Shown here: positions 57,109 to 64,000 of the stretch, piece after piece | Layout: each line of letters starts with the position of its first letter | How positions within the stretch are numbered: position 1 is the first letter of the stretch | Source of the DNA: SAR324 cluster bacterium | GTDB lineage: Bacteria > SAR324 > NAC60-12 | Direction: 5' to 3' | Assembly: GCA_014382365.1 (NCBI GenBank) | Contig: JACNJW010000027.1 | Span: 90,361 to 154,360, forward strand | Length of the DNA stretch: 64,000 bases | The notes under the pieces: model-generated | Told to the model about the DNA's origin: nothing | Seen by the model: only the letters and a program-made list of their open reading frames with translations | Database searches by the model: none | Position numbers and translations under genes: made by a program

Positions 57109-58170
57109 ATGGACAAAAAAAGAGAAATAATAAACAAAGTGGACATTTCACAATTACTAAGCAACTTTGTGATATTCCAAACTGATAGTGGAAAGGTCAA
57201 TATTGAAGTCTATTTTCAGGATGAAACAATTTGGCTAACCCAAAAATCAATAGCAGAGCTTTATGAAAAAGGACGTTCAACTATTTCTGAGCATCTGAAA
57301 AAAATATTTAACGATGAAGAATTAAACGAAAGAGTGGTATGTCGGAATTTCCGACATACCACTCAGCATGGTGCTATAAAAAAGAAAGAGCAGGTTAAAG
57401 ATGTAAAACACTATAATTTAAAAGTAATCACCGCAGTTGGCTACCGTGTAAACTCTCATCGAGCCATTGAATTTAGAAAATGGGCAACTGAAATACTGCA
57501 CGAATACATCATCAAAGGTTTTGCAATGGATGATGAACGATTAAAGCAGATAAAACATTTCGGGAAAGATTATTTTGATGAGATGCTTGAACGAATCAGA
57601 GAAATTCGTTTGAGTGAACGCAGAATCTATCAAAAAATTACAGATATTTACATGCTTTCTGCAGACTACGACAGCAAGGCAGATGTTACTACACAATTTT
57701 TTGCGACTGTACAAAATAAACTGCACTGGGCAATTACAGGAAAAACAGCAGCAGAAATAATTTATACAGAAGCAGATGCAAAAAAAATATATATGGGTTT
57801 AAAAACATGGAAACAAGCACCAACTGGGAAAATCCTTAAAAGTGATGTTGCACTTGCCAAAAACTATCTGAATGAAAAACATTTAAATAGCCTGAACAGA
57901 ATCGTGACATCTTACCTTGATCTGGCTGAGAGTAGAGCCAGAAACAGGCAAGTGATGAATATGCAAGATTGGGATAAGTTCCTGGTGCAGTTTTTAGAGC
58001 TGACTGATCATCCAATCCTAAAAGATTTAGGTAAAATATCAATGCTAGAGGCAAAGCTAAAAGCAGAAAGTGAATTTGAGCAATACAGGGTTATTCAAGA
58101 TAAAAATTACATTTCGGATTTTGATAATGTGATTCAATTACTATTACCTGAAGACAAGAGCATTGAGTAG
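57109..58170 (+). CDS. RhuM family protein inside the cas operon
   Basis: This 353-residue protein belongs to the RhuM (virulence protein) family. Conserved segments are IWLTQKSIAELYEKGRSTISEHLKKIF, CRNFRHTTQHGA, YNLKVITAVGYRVNSHRAIEFRKWA and FFATVQNKLHWAITGKTAAEIIY. The N-terminal part looks like a winged helix-turn-helix and may bind DNA. The biochemical role of RhuM is not settled; homologues often sit in type I restriction-modification loci. It starts 18 bases after cas2-3 without a clear ribosome site and ends 67 bases before csy1. It interrupts the usual I-F order. Confidence 0.9.
   Translation: MDKKREIINKVDISQLLSNFVIFQTDSGKVNIEVYFQDETIWLTQKSIAELYEKGRSTISEHLKKIFNDEELNERVVCRNFRHTTQHGAIKKKEQVKDVKHYNLKVITAVGYRVNSHRAIEFRKWATEILHEYIIKGFAMDDERLKQIKHFGKDYFDEMLERIREIRLSERRIYQKITDIYMLSADYDSKADVTTQFFATVQNKLHWAITGKTAAEIIYTEADAKKIYMGLKTWKQAPTGKILKSDVALAKNYLNEKHLNSLNRIVTSYLDLAESRARNRQVMNMQDWDKFLVQFLELTDHPILKDLGKISMLEAKLKAESEFEQYRVIQDKNYISDFDNVIQLLLPEDKSIE
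57333..57363. repeat. 31-bp near-perfect palindrome in the RhuM gene
   Basis: The arms AGTGGTATGTCGGAA and TTCCGACATACCACT pair perfectly over 15 bp around a single T. The site encodes the conserved VVCRNFRHTT segment of the RhuM protein. The transcript would form a strong hairpin, and the DNA could be bound by a dimeric protein. Confidence 0.85.
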
Positions 58171-58237
58171 TTTTACAGAATCAGGAAAAATTACCAATGC
58201 ATAGACTTTGGAAAAATTTAAGTGAAGGAGCAACAAG

Positions 58238-59686
58238 ATGAGTGAAGTGGTAAATAAACCTGAGTTTACAACTTGGACAGAGGTGATTCTAGATTTTTTT
58301 GAAAATCGAGTAGGCTCCTCTGCTCTGTATAAAGCTAGAAAGTATATTGAAAAAAAAGAACAAGATATAAAGAAAGAGAAAGAATCAAAAAAACTTCAGA
58401 AAGCTATTGATGCTAAAGAAAAAAAAGAGCAAGAATTACATCAGTTAAGGGGCGCTGCACCTTATACAGAGATAAGAGATTGGATAGAGAAGGAAAGCAA
58501 GAAAAAGATCGTCGTTGGCAGGCGAATTATTAATGCAACACATGTTCTGAAATTTACACATGGCTCTTCAGAGTCGGCAGGACTACTACTAAAGATAAAA
58601 TCTGATGATCTGTTGCTAACAACAGCCTCCTTAAAAAAAGAGTTAACTTTAGATTTGGCGCATAATAATGGAGCATTAATAACAGTCTCCAGATTTTTAG
58701 CACTCTCTTTTAATAATGAACGAATCATCGATAAAATATTACGAAGAGAATTCGACTTCTTTGCCCCATTTTGTAAAAACGAGACTCAAAAAGATAGTTG
58801 GGAAAATGGGTTTAGTAACCTAGTAGAGGAGAGAGTAGATAAGACAGCAGATAAAGCAAAACAGCTCTATTTTCCTATTGCTAAAAACGTTTATCAGATC
58901 ATAATCCTTCTGTTCCCTTCGTCACTGGCAAACGAGATAGATTCTGTTGTTACTGATATAAAGTTTGGAAATCAGAGAGAGATCAATAAGTTAAGTGTTA
59001 CGGGTAAAGATGACTCAGAAAAGCGACCCAAATTTCACCAGCAGCACTCTCTAAATTTTCCTAACCTTGGTTCAATGAGTTTTGGCGGAGAGCATCCTAA
59101 AAATATCTCTATGCTTAATGCAGATCGTGGTGGTAAAAGTTATCTCTTCTCAACCAAGCCTCCAACATGGCAAACACAGCTTAAACCACCAATCTTTAAA
59201 AAATCATTATTTGATAACTTTTGCAGTGCAGAGATAAGAGAAGATATCAACTATCTGCAGGAGTTTGTTCGCCGTTTTGAGCAGATATCTTTGAGTATTA
59301 AAAACCCTGAGAGACTCAAATGGATTAATGCTTGGCTGGATAACATTATTGATGAACTATTTTTTCAGATCTCAACCATTCAAAACCTACCAGCTGGCTG
59401 GTCAGTTTCAGAAGATATCCGTCTCAAAGAAGCGCATCAATTCCTCCTTGATCCTTACCGCATTGATGATGAGTTTCAAGTACAACGCAAAGCAACTGAT
59501 TGGCAAGCGATTATCTGTAGTGATTTTGCCCGTTGGCTCAATCGTCAATTAATCGGTAAGGAAAAACAATTCACTCCCCAAGAAGTGCATACCACACTAT
59601 GGAAACAGCGATTGGAACAACCGCTAAGAGAACAAATGCAGTTAATCGAGATTGAGAGAAAATTGTATCCAAAGGAGGAGTTATGA
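58238..59686 (+). CDS. csy1: CRISPR-associated protein Csy1 (Cas8f)
   Basis: This 482-residue large subunit of the type I-F surveillance complex recognises the PAM and holds the 5' handle of the crRNA together with Csy2. The N-terminal helix (about residues 30-75) is a Lys/Glu-rich coiled coil. Family segments are LRGAAPYTEIRDWIEK, THVLKFTHGSSES, LNFPNLGSMSFGGEHPKNISML and the C-terminal FARWLNRQLIGKEKQF. AAGGAG stands just before the ATG. It overlaps csy2 by four bases. Confidence 0.95.
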   Translation: MSEVVNKPEFTTWTEVILDFFENRVGSSALYKARKYIEKKEQDIKKEKESKKLQKAIDAKEKKEQELHQLRGAAPYTEIRDWIEKESKKKIVVGRRIINATHVLKFTHGSSESAGLLLKIKSDDLLLTTASLKKELTLDLAHNNGALITVSRFLALSFNNERIIDKILRREFDFFAPFCKNETQKDSWENGFSNLVEERVDKTADKAKQLYFPIAKNVYQIIILLFPSSLANEIDSVVTDIKFGNQREINKLSVTGKDDSEKRPKFHQQHSLNFPNLGSMSFGGEHPKNISMLNADRGGKSYLFSTKPPTWQTQLKPPIFKKSLFDNFCSAEIREDINYLQEFVRRFEQISLSIKNPERLKWINAWLDNIIDELFFQISTIQNLPAGWSVSEDIRLKEAHQFLLDPYRIDDEFQVQRKATDWQAIICSDFARWLNRQLIGKEKQFTPQEVHTTLWKQRLEQPLREQMQLIEIERKLYPKEEL

Positions 59687-60858
59687 CGCAATTTATTTTG
59701 ATCAAACGAATCAAGGTGCAAAATGCCAATGCGATTGCAGGTTTTACTTGGGGCTTCCCTGCTATCACCCATTTTTTAGGTTTCACCCATAATCTAAGTA
59801 GAAAACTGTCAGAGAGCGAAAAGTTCAGTGATATTAACTTCACAGGATGTGGTGTGATTGCCCATAAGCATCATGTTCACAACTATCAGAATTATGGAGT
59901 TGAATTTACCCAGAGCCGAAATCCGCCTTACTTAAGCTCTCATTCTAAGGTGGAAACACCACCAATTATTGAAGAGGGAAAAATGAATATGACGGTCTCT
60001 TTGTTATTGGGTTATGAGGGTAATCTCGGCAACCGTATCGGGCTTTTTTATCAATGGCTAGAAAATAGCTGTTATCTCCAACGCCTTGCTGGCGGCACCA
60101 TTCTTAATATAGCCACGATTGAGGCTTATACCCTAAGTGAAGATAGAGAGGTAAGGTCTATTACCAGAGAGTTGCTACCAGGCTTTATATTGCTGGATCG
60201 TTCAGCTGCACTAGCTGATCACTATCAATCACTACAACAGAAAAATCTTGATGTCGAGCTGCTAGATACGTGGCTGGATTTTTCTGCCATCAAACAACAG
60301 GCCCGTCCGAAATCTAACCTCATCAGCAAACACCTTACGCAATTAGCAACAGAGCAAGCTCAATTGCTTGAGCTTTGGGTTCAGCACCTAACGACTCCCT
60401 ACCAACATGGTAAGATTCACTATGACTTGCAAACGTATTTTTCAGAACTGGCAGATCAAAAGCAAACATCCCTTAAAGCACTCCTGCAACAATGGGAGAA
60501 CTACTGTAATCCTACCGAAAATACTGAAGCAGATTGGGAGTACCTGAAAAAACCGGCAAAAGGATATCTGGTGCCAATTATGATCGGCTATAAAGCTATC
60601 TCAAAAGTATATGAAAATAGTGAGGTTGCCAATACTCGCGATAATGAGACCGATGTCTGTTTTGTTGAGTCAGTGCATAGTATCGGTGAATGGAGTAGTG
60701 TTCATCGAATTAAAAATGTGGAGGGACTTAGTTCTTGTCTGTGGAATTACCACTATGAAGATGAGTGGTATCTTTGTAAGCAGGATATGTCGAAATCGAC
60801 AAATGATCCTGAAGAAAGAGAAATTATCATTGAAAAACCCGATGATGATTTTTCTTAA
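59683..60858 (+). CDS. csy2: CRISPR-associated protein Csy2 (Cas5f)
   Basis: This 391-residue subunit of the Csy complex caps the 5' handle of the crRNA. The N-terminal ferredoxin-like part has LIKRIKVQNANAIAGFTWGFPAITHFLGFTH, the standard Csy2 start. MNMTVSLLLGYEG and the C-terminal GYLVPIMIGYKAIS are also typical. The length of 391 is longer than the usual 310-340, mainly through the acidic tail after residue 370. It overlaps csy1 by four bases. Confidence 0.94.
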   Translation: MTQFILIKRIKVQNANAIAGFTWGFPAITHFLGFTHNLSRKLSESEKFSDINFTGCGVIAHKHHVHNYQNYGVEFTQSRNPPYLSSHSKVETPPIIEEGKMNMTVSLLLGYEGNLGNRIGLFYQWLENSCYLQRLAGGTILNIATIEAYTLSEDREVRSITRELLPGFILLDRSAALADHYQSLQQKNLDVELLDTWLDFSAIKQQARPKSNLISKHLTQLATEQAQLLELWVQHLTTPYQHGKIHYDLQTYFSELADQKQTSLKALLQQWENYCNPTENTEADWEYLKKPAKGYLVPIMIGYKAISKVYENSEVANTRDNETDVCFVESVHSIGEWSSVHRIKNVEGLSSCLWNYHYEDEWYLCKQDMSKSTNDPEEREIIIEKPDDDFS

Positions 60859-60884
60859 TATAACTACTAACTAAGGAGCAAATT

Positions 60885-61934
60885 ATGAGTAATAAACAAG
60901 AAACAATTCAATTACCAAGTATGCTTTCATTTGAGCGAAAACTTGAAACTTCCGATGCGCTTATGTACTCCGGAAGTTGGGGTGATATTGAAAAAGCTGA
61001 TGCCTGGGCATTTATTCCTATCACCAAACGCTATAACCGATCAACACAAAGTGCATATGCCCTTGAAGATGGTGATGTAAAGAAAACCTCACCAAATCCG
61101 GTCGCATCCAACAGTGATGATGCTAATTTGCCGATCGATAAAGATACCTTAAAAGTTACTTTTTCTTTAAGAGTAATTGGTGATCTTGGTCGTCCATTTG
61201 CTTGCAATTCTACTGTTTTTGAAAAAGCTATTAAAGAAAAAGTGAAGATATTTATAGGAAAAGATGGTGAAGGATTAAACACGCTGGCTTTTCGCTATGC
61301 CTACAATATTGCTAATGGACGATTTTTGTGGCGTAACCGTGTATGTGCAGAAAATATTAAGGTATATGTGGAGTATGATCAAGAAAAGAGCACATTTTAT
61401 CCTTATGATTTTCATCTAAAAGACTTTGATAAGAATAGCAGTAATGATGATTTAATAAAGTTAGCACAATTTATCCAAAAAGGGCTAACTTGTGAAAACG
61501 ATTTTGTATTTATCAAAATTAATGCCTTTGTTAAATTGGGCAATGGGCAACATATTTTTCCATCAGAAGAGATGAATATGAATGAGAAAGGTAAAACTTT
61601 GTTCCAACTTGACAACTGTGCCGCAATCCATAATGTCAAGATTGGAAATGCCTTGAGAACAATTGATGATTGGTATGGAGATACTATGCTGATAAAAGAT
61701 GATCAGGATGAAAAAAAAGCACTAACTATCTCTATTGAGTATTCTGAAAAACCACCAATTGCAATTGAACCTTATGGTGCTGTCACACAGAGAGGAGCAG
61801 CATATAGAGACAAAGATATTGATCTATATACACTGATGCTTGCTTGGGTGAACGGAAACGAAATTACTGATGATAATAAAAATTATGTTGTCGCCAACCT
61901 CATTCGTGGTGGAGTATATAGTCGCAAGAAATAA
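60885..61934 (+). CDS. csy3: CRISPR-associated protein Csy3 (Cas7f)
   Basis: This 349-residue backbone subunit polymerises (six copies in the known complex) along the spacer part of the crRNA. Features are LPSMLSFERKLETSDALMYSG near the start and NGRFLWRNRVCAENIKV in the middle. The C-terminal EPYGAVTQRGAAYR is also typical of the family. AAGGAG stands eight bases before the ATG. It starts 26 bases after csy2. Confidence 0.96.
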   Translation: MSNKQETIQLPSMLSFERKLETSDALMYSGSWGDIEKADAWAFIPITKRYNRSTQSAYALEDGDVKKTSPNPVASNSDDANLPIDKDTLKVTFSLRVIGDLGRPFACNSTVFEKAIKEKVKIFIGKDGEGLNTLAFRYAYNIANGRFLWRNRVCAENIKVYVEYDQEKSTFYPYDFHLKDFDKNSSNDDLIKLAQFIQKGLTCENDFVFIKINAFVKLGNGQHIFPSEEMNMNEKGKTLFQLDNCAAIHNVKIGNALRTIDDWYGDTMLIKDDQDEKKALTISIEYSEKPPIAIEPYGAVTQRGAAYRDKDIDLYTLMLAWVNGNEITDDNKNYVVANLIRGGVYSRKK

Positions 61935-61948
61935 CAAAAAGGAGTAGC

Positions 61949-62560
61949 ATGAAATTCTACACAGAAATATCTCTCATTCCTTGTACAGAAATTGCCCTTG
62001 GTTTCCTCTGGGAAAAGGTTTTTCAGCAAGTGCATTTAGCATTTGCTGAAAACAAAACTGTAAATGGCACTTCCGAAGTTGGAGTTTCTTTTCCGGAATA
62101 TGCTGCTAAACCTGAAAAGAATCATTTTCCGCTGGGGTCAAAACTGCGTTTGTTTGCTCAAACAGAAAAACAACTTCTGCGGTTTAACATCGAAAAATGG
62201 CTCAACCGTCTGACCGACTACTCACACTGTACTTCTATTAGAGAAGTGCCGGAAAGAGTGGAACTGTACGCTGTTTTCTCGCGAAAACAGTTTCACACCA
62301 ATCCCCTTCGTCTTGCCAGGAGACGTGCTAAAAGGACAGAGGAGTCTCTGGAGCAAGCAATAGAGTATTATTCAAGCTTCAAAGATAAAGAAACAAAACT
62401 ACCATTTATCAACATGGTTAGTCTTTCTTCCGAGCAAAAAAATAGATTCCGGCTTTTTGTGGAAAGGGAGCTTGTGAATACACCCTCCGAAGGAGTCTTT
62501 AATTGTTACGGTTTAAGTTGCAACGATTCTGGAAAATCCGCCACCGTCCCATGGTTTTAA
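61949..62560 (+). CDS. cas6f: CRISPR RNA endoribonuclease Cas6f (Csy4)
   Basis: This 203-residue RNase cuts pre-crRNA on the 3' side of the repeat hairpin and stays bound. The catalytic histidine falls at position 29 (WEKVFQQVHLAF), as in the characterised Pseudomonas enzyme. The catalytic serine region is FINMVSLSSEQ. The arginine-rich helix NPLRLARRRAKRTEES would bind the repeat stem CTGCC/GGCAG. GGAG lies eight bases before the ATG. It is the last cas gene before the array. Confidence 0.95.
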   Translation: MKFYTEISLIPCTEIALGFLWEKVFQQVHLAFAENKTVNGTSEVGVSFPEYAAKPEKNHFPLGSKLRLFAQTEKQLLRFNIEKWLNRLTDYSHCTSIREVPERVELYAVFSRKQFHTNPLRLARRRAKRTEESLEQAIEYYSSFKDKETKLPFINMVSLSSEQKNRFRLFVERELVNTPSEGVFNCYGLSCNDSGKSATVPWF

Positions 62561-62653
62561 TTCTGCTTCCAGCTTAAGTCTTACTTTAAAATGGAGTGGT
62601 TAAATTAATCGTATTCATGTCAAATAATTTTTCAACAAAGCAAAATTCAAAAA

Positions 62654-62758
62654 ATGATTACCGAAAAACATTGGAATATTCAACCTGACAAAGAAAAAGC
62701 TTTGATGTTGGCACAGCGTGAAATTGCTGTTTTTGTGCTTTATGCGCTCTTGCCTTGA
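62654..62758 (+). pseudogene. Short remnant resembling the N-terminus of a Fic-type protein
   Basis: A 34-codon frame runs MITEKHWNIQPDKEKALMLA then QREIAVFVLYALLP and stops at TGA. The QREIAxFV segment resembles the N-terminal helix of Fic/DOC family proteins before their conserved ALEG motif. If so, it is a broken fragment left between cas6f and the array. The match is short, so the call is weak. Confidence 0.3.
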
Positions 62759-62759
62759 C

Positions 62760-62965
62760 CTGCGTCTTATTAATAATATGAACACTTAATAATGACTTAT
62801 TTGAGGTTTCCTTCTTTCTTAATTCCCATTTTGACCTATATTTTTTATCGTCTATAAAAACTTTATCATATCAACAACTTGCGATTATATAAAAAATGAT
62901 TGGTCTCAGCATGTTTTTCCACACTAAATTATTGTTTTAACAGTTCTTTAAGCGAAAGAACTCGT
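62760..62965 (+). promoter_or_regulatory. Probable CRISPR leader
   Basis: The repeats read in the plus direction, with the 5' handle CTTAGAAA at their ends, so the leader should lie at this side. The 206-base stretch is AT-rich and without an ORF. It ends in CAGTTCTTTAAGCGAAAGAA just before the first repeat. An IHF-like site or promoter cannot be shown. Confidence 0.55.
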
Positions 62966-63173
62966 GTTCACTGCCGAATAGGCAGCTTAGAAATGTAGTC
63001 GTTGCTGAGACTGCCACGCAGGGCGGTTCACTGCCGAATAGGCAGCTTAGAAAGACCTGAGATCGACAACTTCGTAAGGTAAACCGTTCACTGCCGAATA
63101 GGCAGCTTAGAAATTTGGTTTACGCACGTTCGAAGGCGTATACCAGTTCACTGCCGAATAGGCAGCTTAGAAA
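62966..63173 (+). CRISPR. Type I-F CRISPR array (4 repeats, 3 full spacers)
   Basis: Four identical 28-nt repeats start with GTTCACTGCCGAATAGGCAG and end in CTTAGAAA. They lie at 62966-62993, 63026-63053, 63086-63113 and 63146-63173, with three spacers of exactly 32 nt. The stem CTGCC/GGCAG with loop GAATA is the Cas6f substrate; the common I-F loop is GTATA. All repeats are perfect, including the last, although the leader-distal repeat is usually worn. The next 32 bases (63174-63205) behave as a fourth spacer but continue into the mcrB-like gene. Confidence 0.97.
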
Positions 63174-63896
63174 CGTTCCAGGTGGTCCGTAAAGGATGAA
63201 GTTGGAAGGTAGTTTGGTAAGGTTTACTCCTTTAGAATTCTTTCTTTTTTCTTCGTCAATAAGTATATCTTTTTCAAGAAATTCATATTTATTAAAAACA
63301 TTCTTATAAATTTGTGTTAATTCTTCGAATATTATGGCAAAGTCATTTATTGAATTTTCATCTATATTTTTTTTATAACTTAAGATTCGTTCATTATCAT
63401 CATCATCATAATCCCTGTTAAAATTAGGATGATTTCTCATTTCTATTTTTTGAAACTCTTGACTTATATAATCATATATTTCAATTAATTTTTCTTTTTT
63501 TATTGGCTGTTTTCTGTGAGTTTTATTATTTCTGTTATCGTGGATACCTATGGATATTATAAAATCATTTTCAGGTGGTCTCATAGATAGATATATTATC
63601 AACAAGCATTTATCCTGATCAACAATATGTTCTGGTTTAAAAAACCTCCAATTATATTTGATATAAGGATTGGTATTGTTCCCCTTGGGTCTAAATGATG
63701 ATCTTTTTGCATCTTTACCATAATCCCATCCATCAATTTTATCAATAATACCATCTATAAACTCTGAAAATTTTTTATTTATTTCTTTAGCCACTTCATC
63801 TTTCTTTTTTCTTTCATCAACTTTTAAGTCTTTTGTCGGTTTTCCAGCAATAGTTTTAGCTATTTCCAGCATATTTTCTATTTTTATATTTTTCAT
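63120..63896 (-). pseudogene. McrB-like gene truncated at Walker A by the CRISPR array
   Basis: The minus-strand frame starts at 63896 and matches the layout of a McrB-like restriction GTPase. An N-terminal DUF3578-like region (FFKPEHIVDQDKCLLIIYLSM) is followed by the start of the AAA+ core, NFILYGPPGT (ending at residue 241). The Walker A motif should continue with GK(T/S), but the next codons are repeat and spacer sequence until a stop at 63120. So real mcrB sequence ends at 63174. About two thirds of the AAA+ domain is missing from this window, so the product cannot be a working GTPase. Confidence 0.8.
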
Positions 63897-63942
63897 ATTC
63901 TTTTCTCTAATTATTAGTTATTTAATCAAATTCATCAACACT

Positions 63943-64000
63943 TCAAATCTCAAACCGAACATCCAATTCTTCCCCTTCTTCGCAATCAATAACACCAAAA
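63943..64000 (-). CDS. C-terminal end of a gene upstream of the mcrB-like gene (partial)
   Basis: On the minus strand the last bases of the window encode FGVIDCEEGEELDVRFEI followed by a TGA at 63943-63945. The gap to the mcrB-like start is 46 bases, so the two may be cotranscribed. In restriction loci a methylase often precedes such a GTPase gene, but 18 residues are too few to name this one. Confidence 0.4.
   Translation of the reverse strand, partial: FGVIDCEEGEELDVRFEI

Noticed and set aside
63120..63173. Reading the mcrB-like frame through the array as a real C-terminus
   Set aside because: These codons are CRISPR repeat and spacer 3 read backwards; the McrB family has nothing like them.

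Overview
The window reads as a stretch of chromosome from a Gram-negative, proteobacteria-like organism with moderate to low GC. LolA, an LptF/LptG-type permease, Lgt and an outer-membrane barrel protein indicate a double membrane. The overall style (YajC-SecD-SecF, Kbl-Tdh, TrpB2, AcuI-like reductase, bacterial acyl-CoA-binding protein, multihaem cytochrome) would fit a marine delta-like or SAR324-like lineage. That placement is a guess from gene content. I see no rRNA, tRNA or insertion sequence.

Positions 1-4160 hold a signalling group: a CBS-DUF294 nucleotidyltransferase-like protein, a stand-alone receiver domain, and a membrane sensor fused to a DnaQ-type 3'-5' exonuclease. Positions 4396-18280 are devoted to amino acid and peptide scavenging. 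They hold an M20 carbamoylase/amidohydrolase, a C45 peptidase-like Ntn hydrolase, the threonine-to-glycine pair kbl-tdh and a complete basic/polar amino acid ABC transporter. A tight four-gene operon (class III aminotransferase, two-subunit CoA transferase, M20 deacylase) and a DadA-like FAD oxidoreductase follow. A methyltransferase, yajC-secD-secF and tyrA run to 23272.

From 23294 to 31819 a minus-strand block encodes a metallophosphatase-like tetrahaem cytochrome, two lipoproteins, an outer-membrane barrel, TrpB2 and an AcuI-like reductase. Positions 31935-40480 are mixed housekeeping: rnhA, serS, gatA, acyl-CoA-binding protein, an NtrC-type regulator, rsgA and yqgE. From 40482 to 52458 the minus strand carries aroB, cobU, cbiB, lgt, rph, an APC permease fused to EIIA and TrkA-C domains, lolA, lptF/G, a Gfo/Idh oxidoreductase and valS.

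Positions 52838 to the end form a defence island. It holds a complete type I-F CRISPR-Cas system in the order cas1, cas2-3, csy1, csy2, csy3, cas6f, followed by an array with four identical 28-nt repeats. Two things stand out. A RhuM-family gene sits inside the cas operon between cas2-3 and csy1, and it contains a near-perfect 31-bp palindrome. The array also runs directly into a truncated, opposite-strand mcrB-like gene, exactly at the Walker A motif. The expected neighbouring bases there would be the canonical I-F PAM (CC). This suggests either spacer-protospacer recombination or an assembly chimera across a 32-nt identity. A short Fic-like N-terminal remnant lies between cas6f and the array.
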